Shown here: positions 20,758-33,332 of the stretch, piece after piece | How the letters are laid out: every line of letters starts with the position of its first letter | How positions within the stretch are numbered: the stretch's first letter is position 1 | Assembly (NCBI GenBank): GCA_949752735.1 | Contig: OX457053.1 | Span: forward strand, 25,726,797 to 25,790,796 | Length of the DNA stretch: 64,000 bases | Direction of reading: 5' to 3' | Origin: Lumbricus terrestris | Lineage: Eukaryota > Annelida > Clitellata > Crassiclitellata > Lumbricidae | Notes under the pieces: generated by a model | Told to the model about the DNA's origin: nothing | The model's database searches: none | What the model saw: only the letters and a program-made list of their open reading frames with translations | Position numbers and translations under genes: made by a program

Positions 20758-20937
20758 TGAGAAAACATCTTTTTACACTTCTATATTCTTGTAAAGCTAA
20801 GACACAGTCGAGAAAGAAAGGTCACAACACAGTAAAGGCTATACAGCAATAATCAACTTCACAACTAAAAACCAAACTCATCAAGCTATATCCTATACTG
20901 ATTTCACTCCTGCAGCACCACATTCATTGATTCATTC

Positions 20938-21070
20938 ATTCTGTGAACTTACATATAGCACCTCTTGAAGAAATCTACTCAGGATTGCTCCTTGCCCAGT
21001 CACAACAAAAGAAAAGATTTGAGAGATTTATGAAACAAAGTCTGATTGGTCACATGACTACAATCGTCAG
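20938..21070 (-). mobile_element. LINE family A 3' tail (reverse, diverged)
   Basis: The reversed tail ATATAGCACCTCTTGAAG is followed by TTTGAGAGATTTATGAAACA. The same diverged subtype is at 51330-51480. Confidence 0.55.
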
Positions 21071-21620
21071 CAGTTGTCACCATGATCAGTCATTGCATTA
21101 TGTAGACCATGGGGATCATCGTGTCTCTTGCTATCACAAAGTAACATTATTTTGATGATTAGGAATCATGAGTATGCAATAGATGTTGCCTACAGTCAGA
21201 CACAAAAGTATGACTGTTGACGGTAATGAACTCTATGGTCTTTGGTAATGACACCGAAATATCTGACTGTGTTGTTACTGCTTCTAGCCAAATCACGATG
21301 AGAAGTTATGAAAGCCTTGCAGTACAATTTCTATCCAGATGGATTTTTATGCCACCATCCCCCAAGGATACTCTACAGCTCAAAAGGCATTCTTGGCAAG
21401 CTTGTCTTAAGAATGCACATTTTCGATAATTATAGACATGCCTGAGCGTCTTTATGAGGTCAATAAAGCGTGCTTTACTATTGTTCATGTACTTATCAAC
21501 ATATGCGTGGATGACTAATTCATCCTGATTTCTCAAACTGCTCTTGGTTATAATAGCCTATTAGTCTGATATTCGTAGCAGTAAGATATACTCCACCCCA
21601 GGGAACTGTAAACTACTCAC

Positions 21621-21713
21621 AGTCACTTCTGCGACTTCACAAGGATCTGCATTACAGGTCACGTTTATTTGAAAATATGAAAAGCAATATGTGATCAGAA
21701 GCATATTTTCACT
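21621..21713 (-). CDS. Cadherin exon 2, tentative (Cys-containing strand of an EC repeat)
   Basis: Minus-strand coding is open from a consensus GTGAGT donor (21615-21620) back through residues INVTCNADPCEVAEVT. These fit between the end of exon 1 (..NSCVGQ) and the start of exon 3 (ISVSNYPG), in phase 0 on both sides. The only AG acceptor in reach that keeps phase 0 is at 21714-21715, in the flank of a SINE that begins at 21721. Using it would add 15 residues (SENML..YCFSYFQ) not expected in an EC repeat. The natural boundary suggested by homology is 21668, but it is preceded by CAA rather than AG. The exon is therefore probably real, with an uncertain 5' edge. Confidence 0.55.
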
Positions 21714-21720
21714 CTATTGT

Positions 21721-21926
21721 GGGGTGCGATGGTGAAGGGATATGTTCGGTGCCTTTGAGCCAGAAGGTTGCGGGTTCGAATTCACCTCAAGCCGCCATGT
21801 AGGGAGCCTGAGCAAGACCTTCACTCGCAATCGCTCATGCGCTTCGGCGTGAAACTCCAATTCAGTGTCCACGCTGTAGTCACGAGCCTCTGAGTAGAAA
21901 TCTTGAAGAAGCGTTATAGCAAGTGC
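21721..21926 (+). mobile_element. tRNA-derived SINE (family 1) next to cadherin exon 2
   Basis: Head GGGGTGCGATGGTGAAGG, B box GGGTTCGAATTC, body GAAACTCCAATTCAGTGTCC and tail CTCTGAGTAG..GCGTTATAGCAAGTGC. Its left edge lies six bases from the only AG available as acceptor for the tentative exon 2. Confidence 0.85.
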
Positions 21927-21939
21927 TCACACATGCAAA

Positions 21940-22880
21940 AACAGTTTATGCACAGAAAATGCATATCAGGAAAACAGTCAGGAGAAGAGAAGAGCCAGCG
22001 GATAAATATTATGGATACTGGTAGTGACAGTGGATACTGTTTAAGTTATCAGTGGATATATAATTAGAGCAGCTGTCAAAGGATACTGTGAATGGCAGAG
22101 GAATTATATTTACACGGACAAGCACCAACACATATGGAATATGTGTGTGCTGATTCTGGACAGCCAGAACTGGCGTGTGAACAAGAGTTGTAGTTACGAG
22201 TAAAAGACGAGGACAACACAACTAGACTGATGGGTGATTTGTTTTCATTGTCTTGTAGGACATATTTTTCTAACAACAACAGAAAATGATCAAGGCTCTA
22301 TGTGTCAGTATTCGACCACATCTGTTTAGGATTAGAAAGGCAGTTGTAATTTTGCAAATTAAGAATGGCTGGTGGTAGCTGGTCCCCCGTCTGATAGGCC
22401 GGACAGAGATGGAATAAAGAGCTGATGGATTGAGGGCGTGAGGCCAATAGACTTCAATTCATAAGATCATCAATCTGGTTCTATGGTCCCTTGCAATGCC
22501 ATTAGCAGTTTACATGACCTGTAACCCTGCAAGTGGTTGGGTTAAATGTGTGTGATTGCAGTGGGGGTAGCCTTTGATGGGGGAACAACCATCACATCAA
22601 TACTCACTTCCTCACGTTCCGACCCACCTCAGGACCTGGACTTGGTAGCACAACTGTCAATTCATATCAATTCAACATCAACACTTCTTTTGGAATTCCT
22701 GGCCATTCTCAGCCCCTGGAAACGCAGTAACAAACCAAGGAGAACTAGGGCCTAGATTAAATCAGACGGTAGAACTTAGAGAAGATTTTCTCAGACGTTA
22801 AAACTTGGAGAAGATTTTCTCAGAGGTTACAATTTAGAGATTATTTTTGATGTCTAGAGATGACGTGGAATGATGCTGTT
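21940..22880. other. Intron 1 stretch, low-copy repeat only
   Basis: No gene was recognised. A segment at about 22375-22490 (CTGATAGGCCGGACAGAGAT) recurs diverged at about 24595-24690, so a dispersed repeat of roughly 100 bp is present. Confidence 0.5.
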
Positions 22881-22885
22881 GAGAT

Positions 22886-23206
22886 GGTTTGGGTCCACTA
22901 TTCCGAAGGTCCACTAAACCTAACCCTAAACATAATTATATCCCTAACCCTAACTCACCCCAACCCTAACCATAACCCTAAATCTAACCCTAACCCACCC
23001 CAACATAACCATAGCCCTAACCCACCATAACCCTAACCCTCTCAACCCTAACCCTAACCATTACCCTAAACTTAATCCTAACCCACCAAACCCTAACCCA
23101 CCATACCCCAACCCTAACCCACTGTAACCCTATAACCACCAAGGATAACGAACAAAATATAGCGGATATTCGGAATAGTGGACCCTCAGAATAGCGGGCC
23201 GTTACC
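22886..23206 (+). mobile_element. Telomere-motif hAT-like element, copy 1
   Basis: The left end is GGTTTGGGTCCACTATTCCG. The right end is AATAGCGGGCCGTTACC, whose complement GGTAACGGCCCGCTATT is similar to the left end. The interior is a degenerate CCCTAA/CCCTAACC array followed by ACGAACAAAATATAGCGG. The flanks GTTGAGAT and ATTGAGAT match at 7 of 8 bases. Confidence 0.85.
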
Positions 23207-23513
23207 ATTGAGATTGCGATGGACAGAGGAATGGAGACACTGCGTTGCTCGATGTGCAACTCTGTAAGACAAGGACTACGGTCTAAAGTAGAACCCCCAT
23301 TCCAAAGTCATTCATATATTGATATACTAACTACTCTTCAAATGTCCTATTAGTAAACAAAGTAGGGTTAAGCAAAGTCCTAGCAAAATATATCGAAACA
23401 AGGTAAGACTAAAATTGCAGCTGTGCTGCTATTTATTTTGAGACCAAAATTAAAAGCTTAAGGAACTCAATTAATAAAAATGTTGCCCTCAGTGCATCAA
23501 CATCCTGTCATCC

Positions 23514-23780
23514 CAGTGGCATAGACAAAGGGGTTTCGTGGTTAAACCCCCCCCCCCATTGGCCTAAAAAGTTTTTTTAAAGGTTATTTATCCACTTCAA
23601 TAAGAAAAACAAAACAATTGCTTGTAGTAACAATTGTTTTTCTTACTGTATTCCCTTTGTTACTTTATTCCCTTTTTATTTACTGTAATACTGTTGGGTT
23701 GGTGTCAGAAAGGGCATCCGGCCAGGCCATAAAACCCCAAACCCCGCCCCCCCCCTCATAAATTCCTGGCTACGCCACTG
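23514..23780. mobile_element. hAT-type MITE, CAGTGGCGTAG family
   Basis: Termini CAGTGGCATAG and CTACGCCACTG, with an exact 8-bp duplication TGTCATCC on both sides. The interior matches 5432-5693. Confidence 0.92.
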
Positions 23781-24384
23781 TGTCATCCACTAGTTAGGCA
23801 TTCCGTAATCCTTCAGGTTTTCCACTCAAAACCAGAGTCACTCACTTCAAGAATTGCTACCATGAATTCCCTGCCCGTTCTATATCTTCAGTCTCCTTTA
23901 TCCTAGATGGAATCCACCAGAGCAGTTTCTCCCCATCTTTCTCTGTCTATTGTCTTCTGTAGCACGACTTGAATCTCCACTTTTATCTCTGGACAAATCC
24001 TTTACCATGACGCAGCATTCTCTTGTCATATGTACTACATGCAAAGTGTCATATAAACAAGTAAGTCAGTTCCATTTCATGAACTCAGCCTTTCAAACGG
24101 TCGAGTCTGTCAGCAGAAAGCTTCAAGCATCATAATCTCCAATACAATCTCCAATGTGATTGTTAAAATGTAGTAAATAAGTACAGGGATGCCGCAGCCG
24201 TGGGTGACAGAAGAAGAGATGGAGGGACATGATCCAACAGGACATGCAATTTCTTGATCTGAGAAAGGAAGATGCTGGAGACAGAACAACATGGAGACAA
24301 AGGATCCGAGTGGCTGACCCCTCCACTGCGAGGGATTAATCCTAGCCAGAAGGAAAAGAAGAAGTTAAAATGTAGTAAATAAAT

Positions 24385-24590
24385 TACATAGAACTTAAAC
24401 AAAACACCACACTGTCCACACAGTAATGACTTAAACAAAACACCATACAGTAATAACAAAAACACCATACAGCAATAACTTAAACAAAGCACCATACAGT
24501 AATAACTTAAACAAAAACACCATACAGTAATAACTTAAACAAAACACCACACAGCAATAACTTAAACACAAACACCATAGAGTTATGGTG
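24385..24590. repeat. Tandem repeat, about 28-bp unit
   Basis: Copies of ACTTAAACAAAACACCATAC and AGTAATA repeat about seven times. Minus-strand open frames here are by-products. Confidence 0.8.
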
Positions 24591-25155
24591 TTGACGGTCT
24601 GATAGGCTGGCAAAAGATGGAATAAAGAGTTGATGGAATTGGGGTGTGAGGTCAATAGGCTTCAATCCGTAAGATCATCAATCAGACGTTATGGAACAAT
24701 CTTAATCTGAAAACTGTTAACTTCTCACCCTGTAAGTATAACATCATTTAATCTGAAGATGAACCAAGTTTGATCAGCTATTTGCTTTGCTATGGGGCAC
24801 AATCAGACAGAAATATTGAAATAGCATCTTCTCTGGCAGGGAATCGCAAACCCTGACCTCTAGGCTAAAAGTCTTGCATGCTATCTAATAAAGAAGCTCT
24901 CACACACACATAATTATATATATTATATATGCATATATATATGTATGTATGTATATATATGCATGTATATGTACAGCATATATATAATATATATATATAT
25001 TATTATGTGATAATGATGGTGATGATTGCTTGTGGCCAGTAGACAGTGCGAGTTTTTTCCAGTTAATCCAAAGGTCTTATCAGCCACTAGAAACTATTAC
25101 AGGATACAAATTTATGATTCTCCGATGATACGATTGCACTTATATCACTTATATG

Positions 25156-25333
25156 CAGGGCTTAAAGTGTGGCTGGACGGTCATGGACGGCGTCCATGCA
25201 CTTATTTTAAAATCTGAACGCCGTCCTGCTACATATTCGCAAGCACAGACTAGAAAGTTAAGGGGCGTCCAGGCACTTCTTTTGGAAAGGTAAGGGGCGT
25301 CCAGGCACTTATTTTTCCACACTTTTAGCACTG
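25156..25333 (+). mobile_element. hAT-type MITE, CAGGGCTTAAAGTG family, copy 1
   Basis: The left end is CAGGGCTTAAAGTGTG and the right end CACACTTTTAGCACTG. The 8-bp duplication CTTATATG is exact. The interior repeats AAGGGGCGTCCAGGCACTT. Other full copies are at 26400 and 28084, and a fragment is at about 53460-53548. Confidence 0.92.
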
Positions 25334-25739
25334 CTTATATGGTGCAGTCTTCTGTGAAGGTTTATCTGCCGTAACAGCTTTGGTGTTTATTGGGATCTAA
25401 TTCTCGTGTACCTGAAAGCTTTTAGCTGAACTTATTGCAGCGGATAAAGTTATCACAATGAACAGCTAACTATAAGTTGGTCTAACATTGTAATATATCG
25501 GTTTCTACGAGAAAATGATAATTTCTTTCCCTCCTTTTACATTTTGGGTTTGTGGTAGACATCACAACAGCTTCATGAACTGTACGAGTACTTGAAAATA
25601 TGTCAGTCTATTGGAAATATAGTGCAGTCTCTTGGAAGTATAAAAATATGTTGGTTTGTATATTCAGGTTGGAAGCACTTATGGTGAGTTTTCCCTTGGG
25701 GAGGTGCTGTATCAACGAATATGTACAAATACAACAAAT

Positions 25740-25995
25740 CAGTGGGGTACACAAGAGGAAGTTTCGGGGGTTAAAACCCCAATTGACCTAGGAAAAGTTT
25801 TTAAAAGGTTATTTATCCACTTAAATAAGAAAAAACTAAAACAATTGCTTGTAGTAACAATTGTTTTTCTTACTTTCTTCCCTTTGTTACTTTATCCTCT
25901 TTTTATTTACTGCAATACTGTTGGGTTGGTGTCAGAAGGGCGTCCGGCCAGGCCATAACCCCCCCCCCCATCATAAATTCCTGGCTACGCCACGG
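25740..25995. mobile_element. hAT-type MITE, CAGTGGCGTAG family
   Basis: Termini CAGTGGGGTAC and CTACGCCACGG, slightly decayed, with an exact 8-bp duplication CAACAAAT. Confidence 0.9.
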
Positions 25996-26399
25996 CAACA
26001 AATATATTATTTGTTGAAATAACAAAATAAATTTCATTTTTCTGCTGAGCACTGTGAGTGGCATAATTTCAAATTTATGCACAGGTATAGTCTACATTCT
26101 ATATGCAATGGTAGAAGTGAATGCATTTGAGGCTCTGAAGAGTCAACATCTCTGTTTCAGGCCTGGTCATTCAAAACTGGGACATTTAATAGCTAGCCAA
26201 TTGTACTACCTATCGCTTGTAAGAGCAGTAATAAATTCTTCTTTAATAAACAGCAGTTTATTCGCTTCTATACTGTAGATTAGATTAGCGGGAATGCTGT
26301 CCATAGTCACCACATAAGAGACTGATGCAGTGCTTTTGCAAGCAGAAGTCTCAGCATATACTCTGTTGATAAGAGTCTCGCGAACTCTTACGGCTGACC

Positions 26400-26576
26400 C
26401 AGTGCCTAAAGTGTGGAAAATAAGTGCCTGGACGCCCCTTACCACTCCAAAAGAAGTGCCTGGACGACCCCCTACCTCTCTAGTCTGTGCTCGCCAATAA
26501 GTGTCTGGACGGCGTTCAGATTTAAAACAAGTTCATGGACGCCGTCCATGACCGTCCAGGCGCACTTTAAGCCCTG
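26400..26576 (-). mobile_element. hAT-type MITE, CAGGGCTTAAAGTG family, copy 2
   Basis: The opposite orientation to the copies at 25156 and 28084: CAGTGCCTAAAGTGTG at the left and CACTTTAAGCCCTG at the right. The duplication GGCTGACC is exact. Confidence 0.92.
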
Positions 26577-26642
26577 GGCTGACCCTTTTGTTCTATGCAG
26601 TCACCGCTGGATTTATACACTGTAGAGAGGAACTCGGACACT

Positions 26643-26951
26643 GCAGGGCCGGTATTAGGCACAGGCCAAGCAGGGAGTCAGATTCTAGGATATGTTTTTC
26701 ACTTTTAGCCACAAAATTGAATATTATTCAGCCTTCAGTGTAGCAATAAAAAATTATAATAAATTATGCCTGCTCAGTTGAGCGTAAAGGCTCTGATGCT
26801 TCATCTTTGGATTCTGAAGTGGGTTGAACAATAGAGTGGAAATTTGAGGGTGCCAAATGCATGCTTTGTCTGGGGGTGCCAAATGCATGCTTTGCCTCAG
26901 GTGCCAAATGCATGCTTTGCATGGGGCTCCATTTGGATTAAGGTCGGCCCT
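26643..26951. mobile_element. Probable hAT-type MITE, CAGGGCCG ends
   Basis: The left end CAGGGCCGGTATTAGGC and right end ATTAAGGTCGGCCCTG are inverted. The flanking duplication is not convincing. Inside, GGTGCCAAATGCATGCTTTG occurs three times in tandem (about 26850-26925). Confidence 0.6.
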
Positions 26952-27439
26952 GAAGTCGGAGGTCGTGATTAGCTTCTGTGTGTTCTAATCTCCTGCTGTG
27001 CTTAACTCTGCTCAGTTTTTGTACATGTATCAAACAAATTGGCATGGTGTGGGATTAGATGAGATCACGTCCAACCTAAATATAGCTCCTGCTGTGGACT
27101 GGCTGACTTGGTCTACTATAAGGTTGCCCCAGGCACTTTGACTTACTCAGACCGGGATGTTTACAGAAATGTTAACTGGATACCCTGCTGTGGCTGGGAT
27201 TGAATATTCAGGCTCGTATTGGACATTCGTCCCACCAGTTGGATGGTGGTGGAATTGGCTGGAATGACTGGAAAGAGGATCAAATGTAAATAGGAAGAAG
27301 AGACAGAGGAGGATTAGGATTAGGAGAGGCAACTCGGGCAAGTAGAATAATTGATTTCATATTGAGCAAATCCTATTCAAAGAGCTGGTTCTTCCCTCTG
27401 ATTTCAAGCACTGAATATTAGCAGCATTGTCTAATACTT

Positions 27440-27562
27440 ACCTAATAATAACAATAATAATAATAATAATAAGATTTTTTCTTTAATGAAATGCCTACTA
27501 ATGCACTGCTATGTACAATTGTACATATACAAGTCATGAAACAATTTTAATTAATAATCACC

Positions 27563-27602
<40 letters not shown>

Positions 27603-27815
27603 TTTTCTTTCAAGTCATGAAACAATCTTAATTAACATGAATCTTAACTACTAACAGAACAGACAGCCTGCAATAGGCCTACACGGTAGTACACAGCGCT
27701 AATAGCAGCCTACAAAGCACGTTTCAACTACTATCAAGGGCTTCGGAAATCGAACCCAAGTCCGCTGATCTCCATACCATCCAATGCGCCACCAGGTCCC
27801 GCCTGCTTACTTATT
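27440..27815 (-). mobile_element. Putative SINE (family 3) with AAT microsatellites
   Basis: Two (AAT)n runs (about 27450-27472 and 27565-27602) flank sequence shared with 16320-16800. The reversed right end has B-box-like GGGTTCGATTTCC near 27747 and a tRNA-like head (CACCAGGTCCCG). Confidence 0.5.
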
Positions 27816-28083
27816 TACTTTCTGTGCCCAATCAGAAGAGCTCTAATTTCGGCCGCACTCTCATACGTCATGTCTGTTATATTCAGAAACTGTGAGTGGC
27901 AGGAAACGGAGTCATTGTTACTTACCACCAGACGGTTTTCCTCAAAACGCCACCACATTAATGTCTGACTAGCTATACAGTGCACACCCGGCTTTATACT
28001 AGACAGCTGATGTCTGCGAGTCCGTTCCCTTAAAGTGATGAGGTCAAGTGAGGTTATATTAGTTGAAACAGCTGGGTTCTCAA

Positions 28084-28261
28084 CAGGGCTTAAAGTGTGC
28101 CTGGACGGTCATGGACGGCGTCCATGCACTTGTTTCAAAATCTGAACGCCGTCCAGCCACTTATTGGCGAGCACAGACTGGAAAGGTAAGGGGCGTCCAG
28201 GCGCTTCTTTTGGAAAGGTAAGGGGCGTCCAGGCACTTATTTTTTCACACTTTAGGCACTG
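28084..28261 (+). mobile_element. hAT-type MITE, CAGGGCTTAAAGTG family, copy 3
   Basis: Ends CAGGGCTTAAAGTGTG and CACACTTTAGGCACTG, with an exact 8-bp duplication GTTCTCAA. Confidence 0.93.
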
Positions 28262-28269
28262 GTTCTCAA

Positions 28270-29885
28270 CTTGAGAAGAATTGCCTAACAAACGCTGAAC
28301 ACCCTAAAACTTCTTACTTGATAACCTGGTTTATAAGAAGACTATCTGACTCAGTAGTTGTCACTTAGAAGTTAGGACATTACAATGTATAGAGTCAGAA
28401 TGAAGTACATGTAGCAATAATGTGCCAGTTCTGTTTAACTGGATCCTAAAATAAGTTATGCTGCTTATAAATGCTTTAGAGTCCTTTTTAGCCTACATGT
28501 GTGGTTTGTTATTTCGATGGTGTGCTGATGCTTTTTAAAGTAATAATGCTATCTTAGTTGTCTTAGTTATATAAATGATGTGCCTGTTCAAAACAAGCAG
28601 ATTCCAAGTTCCTTTTTGATGATCATTGGATTGGCTTTCATTTAGTTTTATCAGAATCAAGCGGGGAAAGAAATCAGACATCTTTTGGATTTTTAAAGCT
28701 CAGATATACTAATTCAATTATGTGAAAAAGTGTATGCTTCTTAAATTTGTTAAAGTATCGTCGGCATGCAGTAGATAGGATTTTTCTTATCTGCCGCACT
28801 ATGTTTGGATCCAGATACAAGTTGGAATATATTCTTGTAAAGAATGGAGTCACTGAAAGAACTCACAAGTGTTTAGCCATTTAAGCGACAAATGTCTCGG
28901 AGTCTGCAAATGGTTACTCTAAATAAGTATGATAGGAGTACTTTGTACTTTATCAGAGGCAATACGATCTACTCCATGGTGCTTTGTGTCATGATTTGTG
29001 CCTTAGATTCACATTTCAGTGTAACGCTGTGCATGTTACAAATGTAATTAATAAAAACAATTTCGCAGCCACAAGTGGTTGAAGTTAGCAAAACTAAGAG
29101 TGAGGCAAAAACCCTATACACATACCAGCCCAGTATTATAATTATAGAAAGTTGGAGAATTCTAAAAGTGTTGCTGTTGAAGCTGAGGTGTAAGTAGAAA
29201 AAAGATGGGGGGAGGGTAACCCTCTATTTAATAGTCTTTATTTACATAGCAGTAAATTCTTGATCAGTTGTTAATTGCTGCATTTTGACAGCAAACTTTC
29301 TAACTAGTAAAAGAAAACACAATAAAGAGTAAACCCCAAAGCATACCCGTAGCTGAAGTGACAGCTTACAATGATGTGATTAACATGCTGATTTAAAACT
29401 AGGTATAAGACCATTAGCTTGTATCATTGGACATAATTGTTTTAAAGTCAGGCATCTACTGGATTCTTATAGAAGGCTGTTTACGATTAACTGAGTAGTT
29501 TCTCTTGTGGCACTATATAAATTCATGAATTCAATTACAATTACCAGAGGCAATGGGCCCTTGATCCCATATTGCAGCATCCGTGGCTCAAACCCCTTGT
29601 CTGATGTCTAGTTGCTAGTTCATAAGTAATTATCACGAAAACTTATTAAACACACTGAATACCCCACAGTGGTGCAGTTGGTGAAAGCAATTCTCTTGCT
29701 GTTTAATGGCTGTTGTCCATTTGTTGAATAGCTGTTGAATTGGAGATGCTCAAGGCAAAAGAAAGTTACCCCTGATCTTATGCTTATTTCCTATTTTTCG
29801 TTCCCTCAAGCATGACTCTTGAACTAATGTTTCATAGGTAACATGGCAAATGATATTTCTCCAGATTCATGCCCATAAAATATAT
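28270..29885. other. Intron 1 stretch with no recognised element
   Basis: No open frame with homology, no terminal repeats and no microsatellite of note. This is one of the few unannotated stretches of unique-looking sequence in the large intron. Confidence 0.5.
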
Positions 29886-29889
29886 GTTT

Positions 29890-30092
29890 GGCCCGGTAGT
29901 GTAGTGGTATGTTCGGTGCCTTGGAACCGGAGAGTTCCATGTTCAAATCCAAATCAAGCCACCGTGTACAGGGACCTTGATTGAGTGAGTCCTTCACTCG
30001 CAATTGCTCGTGTGCTTCAGCGTGAAACTCTGATGCAGTGTCCGCACTGTAGTCGGGAGTGCCTCTGAGCTTGATGGGGGCGCTATAGCAAA
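29890..30092 (+). mobile_element. tRNA-derived SINE (family 1)
   Basis: Head GGCCCGGTAGTGTAGTGG, diverged B box ATGTTCAAATCC, body GAAACTCTGATGCAGTGTCC and tail GTGCCTCTGAG..GGGGGCGCTATAGCA, followed by an (AATA)n tail. Confidence 0.82.
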
Positions 30093-30254
30093 TACGAGAA
30101 ATAAATAAAATAAATAAATATAGGAGCTTCATCATCATCATCATCATGAACATCATCATTACCAGGATCCACGGGCTGATGGCCCGTAAGTGTTCAATGC
30201 ATCATACATCACTTTTTTCCAGAATCCCTGATCTTGTGCTGCTATTTTTAAGCT

Positions 30255-30500
30255 AGTAGATCTTGTTTACACTAGTTCCTGATGTAATCAATCCATTCCA
30301 ATCTCTGTTTGGTCTTCCCTCCACCCATTCCCATCCATTTGTTTCCAACATCACTGTTTTTATTTTCCTATTCTCATCCTGGCTCATCCATTCTGCATTA
30401 TGTATACAAATACATGTAGATTCAATTTTCGTCTCATCCCTGTTTACATTACGTCTTCCTTGACAACAAATATTCTTTGTACCTCCAGTTTTGTCACCTT
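30255..30500 (-). mobile_element. LINE ORF2 C-terminal fragment (reverse)
   Basis: The minus-strand frame reads NAEWMSQDENRKIKTVML then GWEWVEGRPNRDWNGLI. It resembles the C-terminal region of RTE-like reverse transcriptases (GRPxxxW). Assignment rests on motif resemblance only. Confidence 0.4.
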
Positions 30501-31149
30501 CATTGTTCAATTCTCGTTATAACATCCTCACGTGCATTTATCAACATTTATTTCCCATAATTGATAGACTCTGAGTAAACGACACAGAGTTAACGGACTA
30601 TTGAATCGATTTCATACTGGTCTATTATAGCTAATCTACCTCGTCAGCAGTTCATGAATAATACATATAGCGCGGTTCATAAGGTCCTTCTTGGTTGTGT
30701 TTAGACCTGGATTGGATCTCCCTCCTCCTTACTGGGTCTCCCTCCTAGCCTCCCTCCTCATTGGGTCAGCCATGAGTGGCCCTTTATTCCCGGCAATGAC
30801 GGCCTCTCCCCGCAGAGCTCGCCGTGAGAAATTAGACGGGGAAAATGCCTGCATGCGCATGCATATATTGCACACGATTAATGCCACTGGCCTGTATTTA
30901 ACTATATTTAATTATGCTAATTGCAGATCAAAGTCTACAGGTATGCTGGATACCTGGCATTTCCGGGACACGGTTCCTTGACAGGGTCCGTTAGCTCTGC
31001 ATGTCTTCGGATATATTTGAAGCCGACGTGTATTCATACACACTCGATCGACAGCAGGTCGGTGCAAGTGCGTGGATTAAAAAATCTAATTACTAATTAG
31101 TAATTAGCAATGGTATGAATCAAAGGCTCAAAGAAACATTAATATATAC

Positions 31150-31680
31150 TATAAACATACATACATACATGCATACATGCATACATGCATGCATACATAC
31201 ATACATACATACATACATACATGCAATACATGCATACATACATACTTGCAATACATACATACATACAATACATACATACATACATACATACATACATACA
31301 TACATACATACATACATACATACATACATACATACATACATACATACTGTACAGTGGCGTAGGCAAGGGGGGGGTTTCGGGGGTTAAAACCCCCCCCCAT
31401 TGGCTCCGAAAAAAATATTTTTTAAAGGTTTTTTTCCTATTTAAGTAAGAAAAAATAGCAAAAAACAGGGTTTCCGGCCATAAAACCCCCCCCCATGAAA
31501 AATTCCTGGCTACGCCACTAACATACATACATACATACATACATACATACATACATACATACATACATACATACATACATACATACATACATACATACAT
31601 ACATACATACATACATACATACATACATACAAACATACAAACATACAAACATACATACAAACATACATACATATATTCGT
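31150..31680. repeat. (CATA)n microsatellite, split by a short hAT MITE
   Basis: Long CATACATA arrays occur at 31155-31345 and 31520-31676. Between them (31352-31520) lies a short CAGTGGCGTAG-family MITE ending CTACGCCACTA. It belongs to the shorter subfamily also found at 56613. Open frames of Tyr-Val-Cys or Ile-His-Thr are artefacts. Confidence 0.88.
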
Positions 31681-31689
31681 TTAATGTGA

Positions 31690-32575
31690 AAAAACAGGTT
31701 GACAAGACCGCAACTCAGTAACATGGAAGGGAAGTTCTATGGGTTACACAGTCGCTTGTTGAGAAGGCATATATACATGTCCAAAACCATTAACCATGGG
31801 AGTCTTTGATGACTTTGTCTAGCAGAGTTCTTTGGTTACCTAATTATAGAGTGCCAGAGAACAGCTAGAATAAGAAAATGCTACTATATACGTGGATATG
31901 AACAAATTCTGTGGCGTCTCTTCCAAAGAATGAACGTTGTATACATTCTACCATCGACGAGCTCTTTTGTATATTATTAGTTTAATTTTTCTATAGAGCA
32001 CATCAACCAAAAAACACATTTCATTGGGCACACTTTGTCGGCAATCTTTTGATCCACTCAAACGTCTTCACCGACAGCATAAATAGTCAAACAACTCTGA
32101 TTATACGCATTGTTAAGTTCTAAGGACAAAACTCACATAAAGGGTGAGAACCTTCTCCTTAACACCCTCCCCTCCCAATCCCGTATTTGACCGTCTTTTT
32201 TCGTCCGCTCTTCCCCCCTCCGGCTACCCACAAAAGCCCCACCGACAAATACTGAAAAGCACAGCAGCACTGTTAAGGCACATTGTATAGCCTACATGCG
32301 GCAGCTGCTAACAAGTTTTTCATAATCTCCAAGTGTATGTAATAAGCCGTGTTTAACGAACCGTGTAACATCAGAAATATAACAATACGAATGAGTCAGT
32401 TCCGCCGATTCTCTACAGTTGAGCAGTTTGGCTGGGAAATTCTATACACCTTAGAATTATAAGACACAGCAATTTAGCCCCGAGGAACTTTTTTATTTGC
32501 TTACTAGTTCAAAATGACAAATACACAGTATATATAGGATTACATGTTGTAATAGTGCAACAGCTGATAACAAGT
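31690..32575. other. Intron 1 stretch, nothing recognised
   Basis: A short block at 31690-31735 (GGTTGACAAGACCGCAAC) resembles the start of the family 3 SINE at 16345. Otherwise no gene or repeat was identified. Confidence 0.45.
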
Positions 32576-32584
32576 ACATTAAAC

Positions 32585-32900
32585 GGTTTGGGTCCACTAT
32601 TCCGAGGTCCACTATTCCGAACCCTAACCCTAAACCTAACTATAATCCTAACTCTAACTCACCCCAACCCTAACCATAACCCTAAACCTAACCCACCCCA
32701 ACCATAACGATAACCCTAACCCTCCCCAACAATAACCATAACCCTAAACTTAATCCTAACCCACTCAACCCTAACCCTCCTTACCCCAAACCTAACCCAC
32801 TGTAACCCTATAATCACCAAGGATAACGAACAAAATATAGCAGATATTCGGAATAGTGGACCTTTGAAATAGTGAACCTTCGGAATAGCGGGCCGTTACC
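32585..32900 (+). mobile_element. Telomere-motif hAT-like element, copy 2
   Basis: Left end GGTTTGGGTCCACTATTCCG with the TCCACTATTCCGA word doubled; right end AATAGCGGGCCGTTACC. The flanks CATTAAAC and TATTAAAC match at 7 of 8. The interior CCCTAA-type array is shorter than in copy 3. Confidence 0.88.
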
Positions 32901-33332
32901 TATTAAACAGGAGTCGGATTAAGTTCAAATAACTGTGTGGCAGCCAGCAACGTGTCCATCTGCCCTGCTGCTCATTTTACAAAATACTCCTACTGTCTAC
33001 AGAGCAAAAGGTTGTCTCAACTTTAAGGGGCCAGTGGGTATTGAACCTGTGCCCGTCTGATCTGTGTATCAGCATGCAACCATTCTATCATCCCTGCATT
33101 ACAGAAATGCACAGAATCTGTAAAAAAAAGGGAAGATAAGAGGCTTACTGTAGTATTACCTCAATCATATATAAGGACGCACCAAGTAACAATTCTCCTG
33201 TCACCCTTTGTGGCGGCAGCACTTTGCATGATCTCTGTACTTTTATTGCTATAGCCAATTCAGGTATAATAGGTCTAATGAATACACTGAATAAGGATGA
33301 GGGTGGGAAGATGACACGGTGGTGGAGAGGAC

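Noticed and set aside
22920..23110. Telomere or chromosome-fusion site
   Set aside because: The CCCTAA-like arrays are degenerate, occur four times in both orientations, and are bounded by shared transposon ends with target duplications.
31115..31724. Long open frames of Tyr-Val-Cys-Met or Ile-His-Thr, also at 34183-34640
   Set aside because: They are translations of the CATA microsatellite in all frames, with no start context, splice sites or biased codon use.
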